This document shows, piece by piece, positions 16,394 through 24,860 of a DNA stretch of 41,622 nt. Source of the stretch: Fen731 sp964354265 (GTDB lineage: Bacteria > Actinomycetota > Humimicrobiia > Humimicrobiales > Humimicrobiaceae). The stretch's first letter is position 1, and the number at the start of each line of letters is the position of its first letter. The DNA is taken from NCBI GenBank assembly GCA_964354265.1, contig CAYGYY010000008.1:1-41622 (forward strand), given 5' to 3'. The translations under genes and the position numbers were made by a program. Under the pieces are notes generated by a model. It was not told the origin of the DNA and searched no databases. It worked only from the letters and a program-made list of their open reading frames with translations.

Positions 16394-17518
16394 GTGTTAA
16401 TTTCGAGGAAAAGGTTTTTGCAGATAAGTGCGGGTTCAATCGCAGGTATAGCACTTTCAAATTTATGGCTTCCAAAACTGCTTTCAGCATCAAATGCGAC
16501 AAATGGAAAAGGAAGGCTTCCAATAATATGGTTCCAGGCGCAAGCTTGTTCAGGATGTCCTGTAAGCTTTATTAACACTGAATATCCTGGTGTTGATGAA
16601 GTACTCATAGAAGTCATAGTACTTGAGTACCACCCTGTTATAATGGGTGCAACAGGCGATCTTGCGCTCAGTGTTATAGACAGGATGATAGCAGAGGAAT
16701 CTGGAAAATATATATTAGTAGTTGATGGTTCCATACCTCTTGAAGAGGATGGTCTCTACTGCACAGTAGGTGAAAAGGATGAAAAACCAATAACTGCGCT
16801 TGAGTGGATAAACAAAATAAGCGAGAGCGCACTGGCAGTGGTGGCAGTAGGGACCTGTGCAACATGGGGCGGCATACCGGCTGCGCCACCAAACCCCACA
16901 GGTGCAGTGCCTGCTTCTCAGGTCATAAAAGATAAACCAATAATAAATATCCCCGGTTGTCCCCCTCATCCTGACTGGATGGTAGGAACAATTGTAAATG
17001 TACTAAAATACGGCATACCTGAACTTGATTCACTGGGCAGACCTGTAATGTTTTTCGGCCCTGACAAGCTCATTCATGACAACTGTGAGCTGAGGCAATA
17101 TTTTGATACTGGTATTTTTGCAATGAATTTTGGCGAAAAAGGATGTTTATACGAGCTTGGCTGCAAGGGTCCGGTGGCTCACTGCGACGCTGCAACAAGG
17201 GGCTGGAACAGCGGTGTTAACTGGTGCAACAGGTCGGGGGGCCCATGCATAGGATGTACAGAACCTTTCTTCCCTGGAGGCGCCGGTTCCGGGATTTATG
17301 AGAAATTACCGGGTGCCGAAGTTCCTGGTCTTGCTGGTATAAATGCTAGCGCCAATACAGTTGGTATGGCGCTTGGTGCAGCTGTTGTTGCGGGTATAGG
17401 CGCGCATGCTGCTGCAAGGGTGATTTCAACAAAATACAGACAATATAAAGACGAGAAGAATAGGGAAAAAGGCACTCCTTATATTCTCAAGGAAAAAGAG
17501 GAAGAGGAGGATAAATAA
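16394..17518 (+). CDS. [NiFe] uptake hydrogenase small subunit, Tat-exported and membrane-anchored
   Basis: Electron-transfer subunit carrying three iron-sulfur clusters. I place the start at GTG 16394 because the strong ribosome site CAGGAGGT (16381-16388) lies inside the longer frame; the product is 374 aa. The N-terminus SRKRFLQISAG (residues 4-14) plus a hydrophobic stretch is a Tat-type signal, but with Arg-Lys in place of the twin arginines. Proximal-cluster ligands are in QACSGCP (Cys52, Cys55), VGTCATWGG and PGCPPHP; medial and distal clusters are in HDNCELRQ, GEKGCLYELGC and the CIGCTEPFFP region. A C-terminal hydrophobic segment (TVGMALGAAVVAGIGAHAA) anchors it to the membrane. CSGC and WGG lack the two extra cysteines of oxygen-tolerant enzymes, so a standard oxygen-sensitive type is inferred. 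Confidence 0.93.
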   Translation: MLISRKRFLQISAGSIAGIALSNLWLPKLLSASNATNGKGRLPIIWFQAQACSGCPVSFINTEYPGVDEVLIEVIVLEYHPVIMGATGDLALSVIDRMIAEESGKYILVVDGSIPLEEDGLYCTVGEKDEKPITALEWINKISESALAVVAVGTCATWGGIPAAPPNPTGAVPASQVIKDKPIINIPGCPPHPDWMVGTIVNVLKYGIPELDSLGRPVMFFGPDKLIHDNCELRQYFDTGIFAMNFGEKGCLYELGCKGPVAHCDAATRGWNSGVNWCNRSGGPCIGCTEPFFPGGAGSGIYEKLPGAEVPGLAGINASANTVGMALGAAVVAGIGAHAAARVISTKYRQYKDEKNREKGTPYILKEKEEEEDK

Positions 17519-17521
17519 ATA

Positions 17522-19078
17522 ATGGCAAAGCAAATCGTCACAGTCGATCCTTTGACCCGGATAGAAGGCCATCTTAAAATCAAGGTAGAAGTCGAAAATG
17601 GCGTGGTAACAAATGCTTTCAGTTCCGGTGAAATGTTCAGGGGATGGGAAATAATACTTAGGGACAGAAGCCCGCTTGATGCGCCGCCTATTGCGCAAAG
17701 GATTTGCGGTGTTTGCCCAATGCCTCACGGAACCGGGGCAATCCTTGCGCTTGATGATGCTTTAAATGTTAAACCTCCCGCAAATGGAAGGATAATACGA
17801 AACCTTATGCTTGCTGCAGAGTTTATACATTCGCACCTCCTTCATTTCTATCATCTTTGTGCGCTTGATTTTGTAGATATTACTGCAGTCCTGAATTATA
17901 AAGGGACGGATCCCAAATTGAATAAAGTGAAAGACTGGATACAGGCGGATATAGATGCTGGGGTTGCAAGTGCAGGTGCTCCTTTCCTGCCCAGGTATGA
18001 AGGCGACTATATTCAGGACTTCGATGTAAATATCCAGGCAATAGCTAATTATTTAAAGGCGCTGGAAGTAAGAAGAAAAGCGCATGAGATGCTGGCTATC
18101 TTTGGCGGAAAAATGCCGCACTGCCAGACCCTGGTTCCCGGCGGTGTTGCAACAATGCTGGATATTGATAAGGTAATTGCCTTTAAATCCAGGCTTTCAG
18201 AGATAAGGGGCTTCATAGACAGCCAGTATATTCCTGACGTTGTGGCAGTTGCAAGCCTCTATCCATCATATTTCAAGATAGGCGGAGGCGTTGGAAACTT
18301 CCTGTCTTATGGCGGTTTCCCTGTTGATGAAGACGGAAACCGGTATTATACATCAGGTGTATATTTGGACGGTAATCTTTCAGATTTTGATCCCAAATAC
18401 GTTGCCGAGTTTGTAAAATATTCGAAATATTCATCAGGTTCAGGGCTGTATCCGCTTAAGGGGGAGACGGTTCCTGATGCCAGGAAAAGCGATGCGTATT
18501 CATGGCTAAAAGCCCCCAGGTACAACGGCAAAGTAGTTGAAGTCGGACCATTGGCAAGAGCTATAATAACATATCTGAAAGGTACCGACCCGGATTTTAA
18601 AAGCCTGATAGACAGCGCGCTTACCGCATTGGGCCTTCAGCCGGAAGATCTTATTTCGACAATGGGAAGGCATGCTGCAAGAGCTCTTGAGCTCAAACTC
18701 CTTGCAGATAAGATGGATGAATGGGTTAATGAAATTGACCCGGGAAAACCTGTCCATACCAAATTCAGCATTCCAATGACTTCTGACGGAATGGGCCTGA
18801 CTGAAGCTTCAAGAGGTTCGCTGGGGCATTGGATATCAATAGACAACTGGAGAATAGCTAATTACCAGGCTGTTGTGCCAACAACATGGAATGGCGGTCC
18901 CCGGGATGACAGTGGCAATATGGGTCCATATGAAAAAGCTTTGATAGGCGCGCCTGTAGCTGACGTAAACAACCCGATAGAAGTCGGAAGGATAATAAGG
19001 TCATTTGACCCATGCCTGGCATGTGCAGTGCATATTATGGAAGGTGACAGGGAAATATTAAAATTCAGGGTATGCTAA
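17522..19078 (+). CDS. [NiFe] uptake hydrogenase large subunit
   Basis: Catalytic subunit holding the NiFe(CN)2CO site that oxidises H2. The L1 motif RICGVCPMPH supplies Cys62 and Cys65, and the L2 motif DPCLACAVH supplies Cys498 and Cys501, ending at His504. Fourteen residues after His504 form the peptide expected to be removed by the endopeptidase encoded two genes downstream, once nickel is inserted. It is 518 aa, a little short for group 1 enzymes. The N-terminal DPLTRIEGHLKI is typical. A ribosome site (GAGGAGGAT) lies in the end of the small-subunit gene. It has no export signal and should be carried out with the small subunit by the Tat pathway. Confidence 0.96.
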   Translation: MAKQIVTVDPLTRIEGHLKIKVEVENGVVTNAFSSGEMFRGWEIILRDRSPLDAPPIAQRICGVCPMPHGTGAILALDDALNVKPPANGRIIRNLMLAAEFIHSHLLHFYHLCALDFVDITAVLNYKGTDPKLNKVKDWIQADIDAGVASAGAPFLPRYEGDYIQDFDVNIQAIANYLKALEVRRKAHEMLAIFGGKMPHCQTLVPGGVATMLDIDKVIAFKSRLSEIRGFIDSQYIPDVVAVASLYPSYFKIGGGVGNFLSYGGFPVDEDGNRYYTSGVYLDGNLSDFDPKYVAEFVKYSKYSSGSGLYPLKGETVPDARKSDAYSWLKAPRYNGKVVEVGPLARAIITYLKGTDPDFKSLIDSALTALGLQPEDLISTMGRHAARALELKLLADKMDEWVNEIDPGKPVHTKFSIPMTSDGMGLTEASRGSLGHWISIDNWRIANYQAVVPTTWNGGPRDDSGNMGPYEKALIGAPVADVNNPIEVGRIIRSFDPCLACAVHIMEGDREILKFRVC

Positions 19079-19090
19079 GGAGGTCATGTA

Positions 19091-19744
19091 TTGGAAGCTT
19101 TAGAAGTTAAAAATGAAGTAATCTTAAAAAAGGGCAGGTACAGGTTTTTATACAAGCATACAGTGATCACAAGGACCATGCACATAATTCACCTTGTTTC
19201 CATGGTGATGCTTATACTGACAGGTTTCCAGATATATGCCCCCGGATGGTTCAGGTTGTTTCCAACACTGGAAATGGCCAGGTATATACATTTTATTTTC
19301 ATGTACTTAATCGGCTGGACCTTCATATACAAGATATATTACACTGTGGTAACTGGTGAAATAAAAGAACTTCTTTTTACATGGCGTGACTTCAGGGACA
19401 TACCTTTACTGGTTAAACATTATCTCTATGATATTTTTGTAGGTATTCCGAGCCCGAAACATTGGGGTAAATATAATCCAGGCCAGAAAATGGTTTATAC
19501 ATTATGGCCGGTGCTTTTACTTGCTCAAGGGATTACAGGTATAGCAATGTATTTTATCCCGAGGTTTACAGAATTCAATGATTTTTTTGGCGGGCTTAAT
19601 AACATAAAAGCATGGCACTATGTCATATGCTGGCTTTTCATCCTGACAACACTCCTTCATTTTTATCTTGGTTCCACAGGCCCTAAAGTGATTGATTACT
19701 ATAAATCAATAGTTACAGGTTATGAAAAACAGGGAAAACATTAG
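19091..19744 (+). CDS. Hydrogenase cytochrome b subunit (HyaC-like)
   Basis: Integral-membrane di-heme cytochrome b that takes electrons from the small subunit to the quinone pool. Four hydrophobic segments are visible: MHIIHLVSMVMLILTGFQIY (about residues 31-50), ARYIHFIFMYLIGWTFIY, YTLWPVLLLAQGITGIAMYF, and WHYVICWLFILTTLLHFYLG. Histidines within these (MHIIH, RYIH, WHY, LLHF) are candidate heme ligands. It is 217 aa, as in the HyaC/HydC family. The TTG start at 19091 is supported by AAGGAGGTC at 19078-19086, which overlaps the large-subunit stop. Confidence 0.92.
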   Translation: MEALEVKNEVILKKGRYRFLYKHTVITRTMHIIHLVSMVMLILTGFQIYAPGWFRLFPTLEMARYIHFIFMYLIGWTFIYKIYYTVVTGEIKELLFTWRDFRDIPLLVKHYLYDIFVGIPSPKHWGKYNPGQKMVYTLWPVLLLAQGITGIAMYFIPRFTEFNDFFGGLNNIKAWHYVICWLFILTTLLHFYLGSTGPKVIDYYKSIVTGYEKQGKH

Positions 19745-20216
19745 GAACCTGGTGATAGGGGCCGGCAATATCCTGCTCTCAGATGAGGGCATAGGTGTCC
19801 ATGTTATAAAGGAGCTTGGTAAAGATGCCGATTTTGCTGATACGACAGAGTTTATAGACATTGGCACTTCCACCCTGGATATAGGTTCCCATCTTACAGA
19901 CCAAATAAAAAAAATTGCAATAGTGGACTGTATCAGGACGCCGGATTATAAAGCAGGCACAGTATTCAGGCTCACTTTGGATGACCTCAGAAGAAGACAA
20001 ACTGAACGGTTTTCCCTTCACCAGATGGAACTGGTGGATTGCCTGAAGATTGTATCCATAATAGATGAATTGCCCCAGGCTATTATTCTGGGTGTTGTAC
20101 CGAATAATATAAGCACTTTTTCCATAGAGCTTTCAAGTGAGATAAAAGATGCTTTTCCTGAAATACTTGCAAAGATAAAAAAAGAAATTTTGAGTTTTTT
20201 TAAAACAGATGCATGA
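19722..20216 (+). CDS. Hydrogenase maturation endopeptidase (HyaD/HybD family)
   Basis: Nickel-dependent check protease that removes the C-terminal peptide of the large subunit after metal insertion. The family signature GAGNILLSDEGIGV is at residues 13-26, with Glu22 at the position of the nickel-binding acid of HybD. Other likely ligands lie in the IVDCIRT region and in the SLHQMEL histidine. It is 164 aa, typical for the family. The gene overlaps the cytochrome b gene by 23 bases and the following hypA by 8 bases, so translation is coupled. Confidence 0.93.
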   Translation: MKNRENIRNLVIGAGNILLSDEGIGVHVIKELGKDADFADTTEFIDIGTSTLDIGSHLTDQIKKIAIVDCIRTPDYKAGTVFRLTLDDLRRRQTERFSLHQMELVDCLKIVSIIDELPQAIILGVVPNNISTFSIELSSEIKDAFPEILAKIKKEILSFFKTDA

Positions 20217-20565
20217 ATATGCAATAACATCTTCAATAATTTCAATACTCGAAAAAGCCGCCGCAGGTAAGGGTATATCTAAAATCAGGAAAGTTAATTT
20301 CGAGCTAAATCCGCTGGCAAGTGTTGAACCGGATTCAATAAAATTTTATTTCGGGTTTTTAACAAGGGAAAGCGAAATCCTTAAAGATGCAAAACTTCAT
20401 TTCAGGAAATTGAAATTTAAATTAAAATGTTCAAACTGCGGAAAGATTTTTTCGTCGGCCAGTTTCCCTCCAGAATGTCCGCTATGTGGAGAAGCTGGTG
20501 GTTCAGGAAATATGCTGGATAATATAAGCGATGATATAAAAATCATATCTTTCATTGCAGACTAA
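20209..20565 (+). CDS. hypA: Hydrogenase nickel incorporation protein
   Basis: HypA delivers nickel to the large subunit with HypB. The invariant N-terminal MHE (His2 is the nickel ligand) is present, and the structural zinc site has Cys74, Cys77, Cys90 and Cys93 in two CxxC motifs. The length (118 aa) is normal. It starts inside the protease gene. The partners needed to build the active site, hypB, hypC, hypD, hypE and hypF, are not in this window and must be elsewhere if the hydrogenase is made. Confidence 0.94.
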   Translation: MHEYAITSSIISILEKAAAGKGISKIRKVNFELNPLASVEPDSIKFYFGFLTRESEILKDAKLHFRKLKFKLKCSNCGKIFSSASFPPECPLCGEAGGSGNMLDNISDDIKIISFIAD

Positions 20566-20715
20566 GTATTTTATCCTCAATTCTTACTGGAAATGACGCT
20601 TTTTTGCCCGATAAACACCTTTTTGACAATCAGTTTCCTGCCTGGAAAAAGCGGCTGGCATTATTTAGCGGAATTGCCGGAAATACAAATTGGAAATAAA
20701 AGCATTAGCCGTTGT

Positions 20716-20743
20716 TTGAATTATTTTATCTATGTGTTATAAT
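20716..20743 (+). promoter_or_regulatory. Predicted strong promoter of the nusA-infB operon
   Basis: TTGAAT (20716-20721), a 16-base spacer, and a perfect TATAAT (20738-20743) preceded by TGT, giving an extended -10. The predicted start is near 20750. It is one of the cleanest promoter matches in the window. The 308 bases between hypA and nusA hold no gene; the left part of this stretch (20566-20715) shows nothing recognisable. Confidence 0.7.
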
Positions 20744-20773
20744 CCTTTAGGATTTTAAAGAGCATAGAATGTT

Positions 20774-20800
20774 AAATAGTGGGCAAGTCCCACTATTTTT
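20774..20800 (+). terminator. Leader hairpin with T tail before nusA (attenuator or terminator)
   Basis: AAATAGTGGG (20774-20783) pairs perfectly with CCCACTATTT (20789-20798) around the loop CAAGT, and five T (20796-20800) close the element. It starts only ~25 bases after the predicted transcription start, so it is in the nusA leader and is not a terminator of hypA. Similar GTGGG/CCCAC hairpins occur upstream of rimP-nusA operons in many bacteria, from my knowledge of such leaders. It could attenuate the operon, with NusA itself a natural feedback regulator. Confidence 0.6.
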
Positions 20801-20873
20801 GTTATAAAAGTCATTTGCTGATTAATAATTCCGGTTAATAATATTGAAAAACTAATGCAATAAGGTGATTTAA

Positions 20874-22022
20874 TTGAATAGAAAATTGATTGAAGCATTA
20901 AGGGAGCTTGAAAAGGAAAAGGGTATCAGGATGGATACTATAGTTGAAGCGCTTAAGGGTGCCCTCAGCGCTTCATATAAAAAGATCTATGATGTCGAAG
21001 ATAAAATCAGAATAGATATAAATGAGAAAAACGGGGAAATAAAAGTATTCAAGATCCTGGAAAATGAGTTTGGGGAGCCGGAAGACAACCAGGAAAATGC
21101 GCCTGAGATAGAAGTTACACCGGGTGATTTCGGAAGGATCACAGCCCAGACTGCAAAGCAGGTGATAAGGCAGAGGATTAAAGAAGCTGAGCGGGATATA
21201 ATGTACGAGGAGTTCAAGGACAGGGTAGGAGATATGGTAACGGGCATTGTCCAACAGAACGATTCAAGGTTTACGCTTGTGGACCTTGGTAAAGTCGAAG
21301 CCCTTCTACCGCAATACGAACAGGTTCCCGGGGAATTGTACAGGCATGGCGAGAGGATTAAGTGCTATATTTCAGAAGTAAGAAAGACAACAAAGGGTCC
21401 ACAGGTTATAGTTTCGAGGACACATACCGGCCTTGTTAAAAAATTATTTGAACTGGAAGTGCCGGAGATAAGTGAAAAAGTCGTGGAAATCAAAAGCATT
21501 GCGCGTGAAGCCGGATACAGGACAAAGATAGCGGTCCTTTCAAATGATAAAAATGTAGATCCTGTCGGTGCCTGTGTAGGTCCAAAAGGCTCCAGGGTGA
21601 AGATGATAGTGGAAGAACTTGAAGGAGAAAAGATAGATATAGTTGATTACAACATGGACCCTGTTCTATTTATCAAGAATGCTTTAAGCCCTGCTAAAGT
21701 ACTTAAAGTCCTGACTGACGATGAGAAAAAATTTGCACTCATTGTAGTACCTAATGACCAGTTATCCCTGGCAATCGGTAAGGAAGGCCAAAATGCCCGA
21801 CTTGCTGCAAAGCTTACAGGATGGAAGATAGATATAAAGAGTGAAAAGCAGTTTGAAGAAGAGCTGAATGAAGCAAGAAAGGAAAGAATAGAAAAGAAAG
21901 AAAAGGACCATGACGAATCTGCTCAGGATGAAATGAAAAATTCCAAGATCCTGGAAGAAAAAGATTCAGACAATATTAAAAGAAAAAAAGATGAAAATAA
22001 TAAGGATTATAAAAAACAATGA
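20874..22022 (+). CDS. nusA: Transcription termination/antitermination factor NusA
   Basis: RNA polymerase-binding elongation factor that controls pausing, termination and rRNA antitermination. The N-terminal domain (MNRKLIEALRELEKEKGI onward) is followed by an S1 domain around residues 120-190 and two KH domains around 200-340 (VDPVGACVGPKGSRV and LAIGKEGQNARLAAKL). The 382 aa protein ends in a charged Lys/Glu/Asp tail without the acidic repeats of E. coli NusA. The TTG at 20874 has AAGGTGAT upstream at 20862-20869. Its TGA overlaps the infB ATG (ATGA). In most bacteria rimP precedes nusA and ylxR/ylxQ follow it; none is present here. Confidence 0.95.
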   Translation: MNRKLIEALRELEKEKGIRMDTIVEALKGALSASYKKIYDVEDKIRIDINEKNGEIKVFKILENEFGEPEDNQENAPEIEVTPGDFGRITAQTAKQVIRQRIKEAERDIMYEEFKDRVGDMVTGIVQQNDSRFTLVDLGKVEALLPQYEQVPGELYRHGERIKCYISEVRKTTKGPQVIVSRTHTGLVKKLFELEVPEISEKVVEIKSIAREAGYRTKIAVLSNDKNVDPVGACVGPKGSRVKMIVEELEGEKIDIVDYNMDPVLFIKNALSPAKVLKVLTDDEKKFALIVVPNDQLSLAIGKEGQNARLAAKLTGWKIDIKSEKQFEEELNEARKERIEKKEKDHDESAQDEMKNSKILEEKDSDNIKRKKDENNKDYKKQ

Positions 22023-24403
22023 GTTCATTTAGGGTTTATGATATTGCCAAAGAACTGAATATTGCATCTTCTGAGATAGTTAAAAAATGCAAGGAACTGG
22101 GAATCGATATTAAAAGCCACAGCTCATCTGTAAATGAAGAGCAAAGGGGAAAAATAGTTTCTGCGTTTATAAAGCCTTCAGCGGCGCCTGAAAAGAAGGT
22201 AAAGCCAGCAGATGCAGAAAAAAAACTCGTGACAAAAGCTAAAGCTAAGAATGGTGCCCCTGAAAAGGCAGAAGATCTAAAAGAAAAAGGTCAGACTAAA
22301 AAAGCGACCGGTAATACTTTAAAAAAAGATGATATTAAAAAGAAGGAGCAGGAAGCAGCTCCAAAGACCGGGGAACCTGTAATTATAAAAGAAGCTGCTG
22401 AAAGCGACCAGGCAAAGGAAAAAACTGCAGACGATATCAAACCCAGGTCTGGCTGGGATGAAGAAAAGAAAATAAATATAAAGAAGGTCCTGGATAAAGA
22501 ACTGGATAAGGAAGAAAAAGAGGGCAGGCTAAGGTCGCGTGTAAAACCTCAGGCAAAAAAAGAGGAAGTTAAAACTTTTGTTTCTGAAAAATCTGAAGTT
22601 AAAGGTGAAATGGGAGTATCGGAAGTTTTAATGGAAAAACCCCTGAAAAGACCGGAAATTAAAAAGATTATTGAAATACCCGAAGGTATTTCGATTAAGC
22701 AATTGTCAGAAAGAATAAACATTCCTTCTTCAGAAATACTTCAGAAAGTATTTAACCTTGGCGCGATGCTAAATATCAACCAACCCCTTGACAATGATTT
22801 GATAGAGCTTATTTCACATGAATATAATTTCCAATATGCTGTCATTGGATTTGAAGACAGGCTTGATGAATTTGCGAGGGATTCCGAAGACAAGCTGGTT
22901 ATCCGACCCCCTATTGTTACTGTAATGGGACATGTAGATCATGGAAAAACAACGCTTCTTGATTCAATAAGGAAATCGAAAGTAGTATTGAGTGAAGCGG
23001 GTGGCATCACCCAGAGCATTGGCGCATACCAGACAGAGTTTAATAACAGGAAAATTACATTCATAGATACACCCGGACATGAGGCTTTTACAAGTATGCG
23101 TGCTCGCGGTGCAAAGGTCACTGATATAGCAGTAATAGTAATTGCAGCTGATGATGGTGTGATGCCGCAGACAGTAGAGGCAATAAACCATGCAAAAGAT
23201 GCCGAAGTCCCAATAATAGTTGCAATCAACAAGGTAGACCTTCCAAATGCGAACCAGGACAGGATAAAGCAAAGCCTGACAGAATATGAACTTGTGCCTG
23301 AGGAGTGGGGAGGCGATACGATATTTGTGAGCCTCTCTGCTAAAACAGGAGAAAATATAGACAACCTGCTTGAAATGATACTTCTTATTGCTGATTTGAA
23401 TGATATTAAAGGAAATCCTGAAGCGGAAGGCCTCGGTATAATAATCGAATCAAATCTTGATAAAGGATTTGGCCCTGTAGGCACAGTCCTTGTAAAAAGA
23501 GGCAATATTAAAGTCGGTAATTTCTTTGTGACAGGGAATTCATATGGAAGAGTCAGGACAATAAGAAATGAACATGGCATATCAGTCAACAAGGCGGAGC
23601 TTTCACAACCTGTAATTATTTCCGGTTTTACTTCAGTTCCCCAGGCAGGCGATAAATTTTTTATTGTAAAAAATGAAAAAGTTGCAAAAGACCTGATAAG
23701 CAAAAGAGAATCACAGAAAAAACTGGCAAAGCTTTCTGAAGCCCGCAAACACATTACCCTGGAAGACCTGGCAGAAATCTCCAGGGAAAGCGAAATAAAG
23801 AAACTGAAAATAATCCTGAAAGCTGAATCCAATGGTTCGCTTGACGCAGTTGAAAAGTCATTGAAAGACATTGAGGAAGAGAATATAAAAATCGAGATAA
23901 TACACAAGGGAGTGGGCGCTATTTCTGATAGTGACATACTTCTTGCTTCAGCTTCTGATGCAATAGTAATAGGATTTGGCGTGGTCGCAAGCGCCAAAGC
24001 AAAAGTGCTATCCAAAGAAGAAAACATTGAAGTAAGGACATATAATATTATTTATAAACTCATTGAAGACATACAGCTTGCATCCAGGGGTCTTCTCGAA
24101 CCAAAATACGAGGAAAATATCAAGGGCAATGTGGAAATCAGGGAAATATTCAGGATAACAAAAGTGGGAAACATTGCGGGATGTTACGTGCTTGAAGGCG
24201 AAGTTGAAAGAGGAGATACGGTAAGGGTAACGAGGGACGGAAGGATAATCTATAACGGTAAAATAGATTCATTGCACAGGTTTAAGGAAGATGCTAAAAA
24301 GGTCGCCGCAGGCTATGAATGCGGTATCAGGATAGAGAATTTTTCGGATTTGAACAAGGGCGACATACTCGAAGTCTATGAGCAGAAGGAAATCAAGCAA
24401 TAA
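22019..24403 (+). CDS. infB: Translation initiation factor IF-2
   Basis: GTPase that brings initiator tRNA to the ribosome. Two IF2_N-like helical modules (residues 1-50 and ~223-275) flank a Lys/Glu-rich linker. The G domain has GHVDHGKT at 304-311, DTPGHEAF, NKVD and SAKTG; domains II to IV follow. The length (794 aa) is ordinary. It begins within the nusA stop codon, so the two are translationally coupled. A long antisense frame runs against it (22939-24027), which I judge a shadow. Confidence 0.97.
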   Translation: MSSFRVYDIAKELNIASSEIVKKCKELGIDIKSHSSSVNEEQRGKIVSAFIKPSAAPEKKVKPADAEKKLVTKAKAKNGAPEKAEDLKEKGQTKKATGNTLKKDDIKKKEQEAAPKTGEPVIIKEAAESDQAKEKTADDIKPRSGWDEEKKINIKKVLDKELDKEEKEGRLRSRVKPQAKKEEVKTFVSEKSEVKGEMGVSEVLMEKPLKRPEIKKIIEIPEGISIKQLSERINIPSSEILQKVFNLGAMLNINQPLDNDLIELISHEYNFQYAVIGFEDRLDEFARDSEDKLVIRPPIVTVMGHVDHGKTTLLDSIRKSKVVLSEAGGITQSIGAYQTEFNNRKITFIDTPGHEAFTSMRARGAKVTDIAVIVIAADDGVMPQTVEAINHAKDAEVPIIVAINKVDLPNANQDRIKQSLTEYELVPEEWGGDTIFVSLSAKTGENIDNLLEMILLIADLNDIKGNPEAEGLGIIIESNLDKGFGPVGTVLVKRGNIKVGNFFVTGNSYGRVRTIRNEHGISVNKAELSQPVIISGFTSVPQAGDKFFIVKNEKVAKDLISKRESQKKLAKLSEARKHITLEDLAEISRESEIKKLKIILKAESNGSLDAVEKSLKDIEEENIKIEIIHKGVGAISDSDILLASASDAIVIGFGVVASAKAKVLSKEENIEVRTYNIIYKLIEDIQLASRGLLEPKYEENIKGNVEIREIFRITKVGNIAGCYVLEGEVERGDTVRVTRDGRIIYNGKIDSLHRFKEDAKKVAAGYECGIRIENFSDLNKGDILEVYEQKEIKQ

Positions 24404-24504
24404 ACGGTAAATCATCGCAATATTAAAAAATATCTGCTAAAAATAACCTGTTAAACCATAAAATAATGATTTGACTTCAATTATTTCAGTTATTAAGGCA
24501 TATT

Positions 24505-24846
24505 ATGGACCGTATAAAAAAAATAGAGATTGATTTACAAAGGGAAATAAGTTTTATAATCAATTCCAAGCTTAAGGACCCGAGGGTAGGCTTTGTAACG
24601 GTTACAGCTGTAAAACTATCAAGTGATTACCACCGCCTTGATGTATTTGTAAGCATAATGGGTGATGAGGAAGAAATCAGCGAATCAATGAAGGGGCTTA
24701 AGAACTGCGATGGTTTTATCAAAAAGAACCTTAAAGAAAGATTCAGGTTAAGATCCATGCCGGAGTTAAAATTCATGTATGACAGGTCCATAACACAAGG
24801 TATAAAAGTAACAGAATTGCTTGAAAATTTAAAAAAGGATGAATAA
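24505..24846 (+). CDS. rbfA: Ribosome-binding factor A
   Basis: Small KH-fold protein needed for late maturation of the 30S subunit. Typical RbfA phrases are present: an N-terminal RIKKIEIDLQREISFIIN, DPRVGFVTVTAVKLSSDY, and a C-terminal LRSMPELKFMYDRSI. The length (113 aa) is normal. ATG at 24505 follows AAGG. The 101 bases before it hold no gene. Its usual neighbour infB is directly upstream. Confidence 0.94.
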   Translation: MDRIKKIEIDLQREISFIINSKLKDPRVGFVTVTAVKLSSDYHRLDVFVSIMGDEEEISESMKGLKNCDGFIKKNLKERFRLRSMPELKFMYDRSITQGIKVTELLENLKKDE

Positions 24847-24860
24847 GTCGTTTTACAAAA

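Noticed and set aside
20623..20651. TTGACA at 20623-20628 as a promoter before nusA.
   Set aside because: No -10-like hexamer lies 16-18 bases downstream.
22939..24027. 362-codon minus-strand frame against infB.
   Set aside because: It lies fully antisense to the conserved G domain of IF-2, and its Ser/Ile-rich product resembles no family; a shadow frame.
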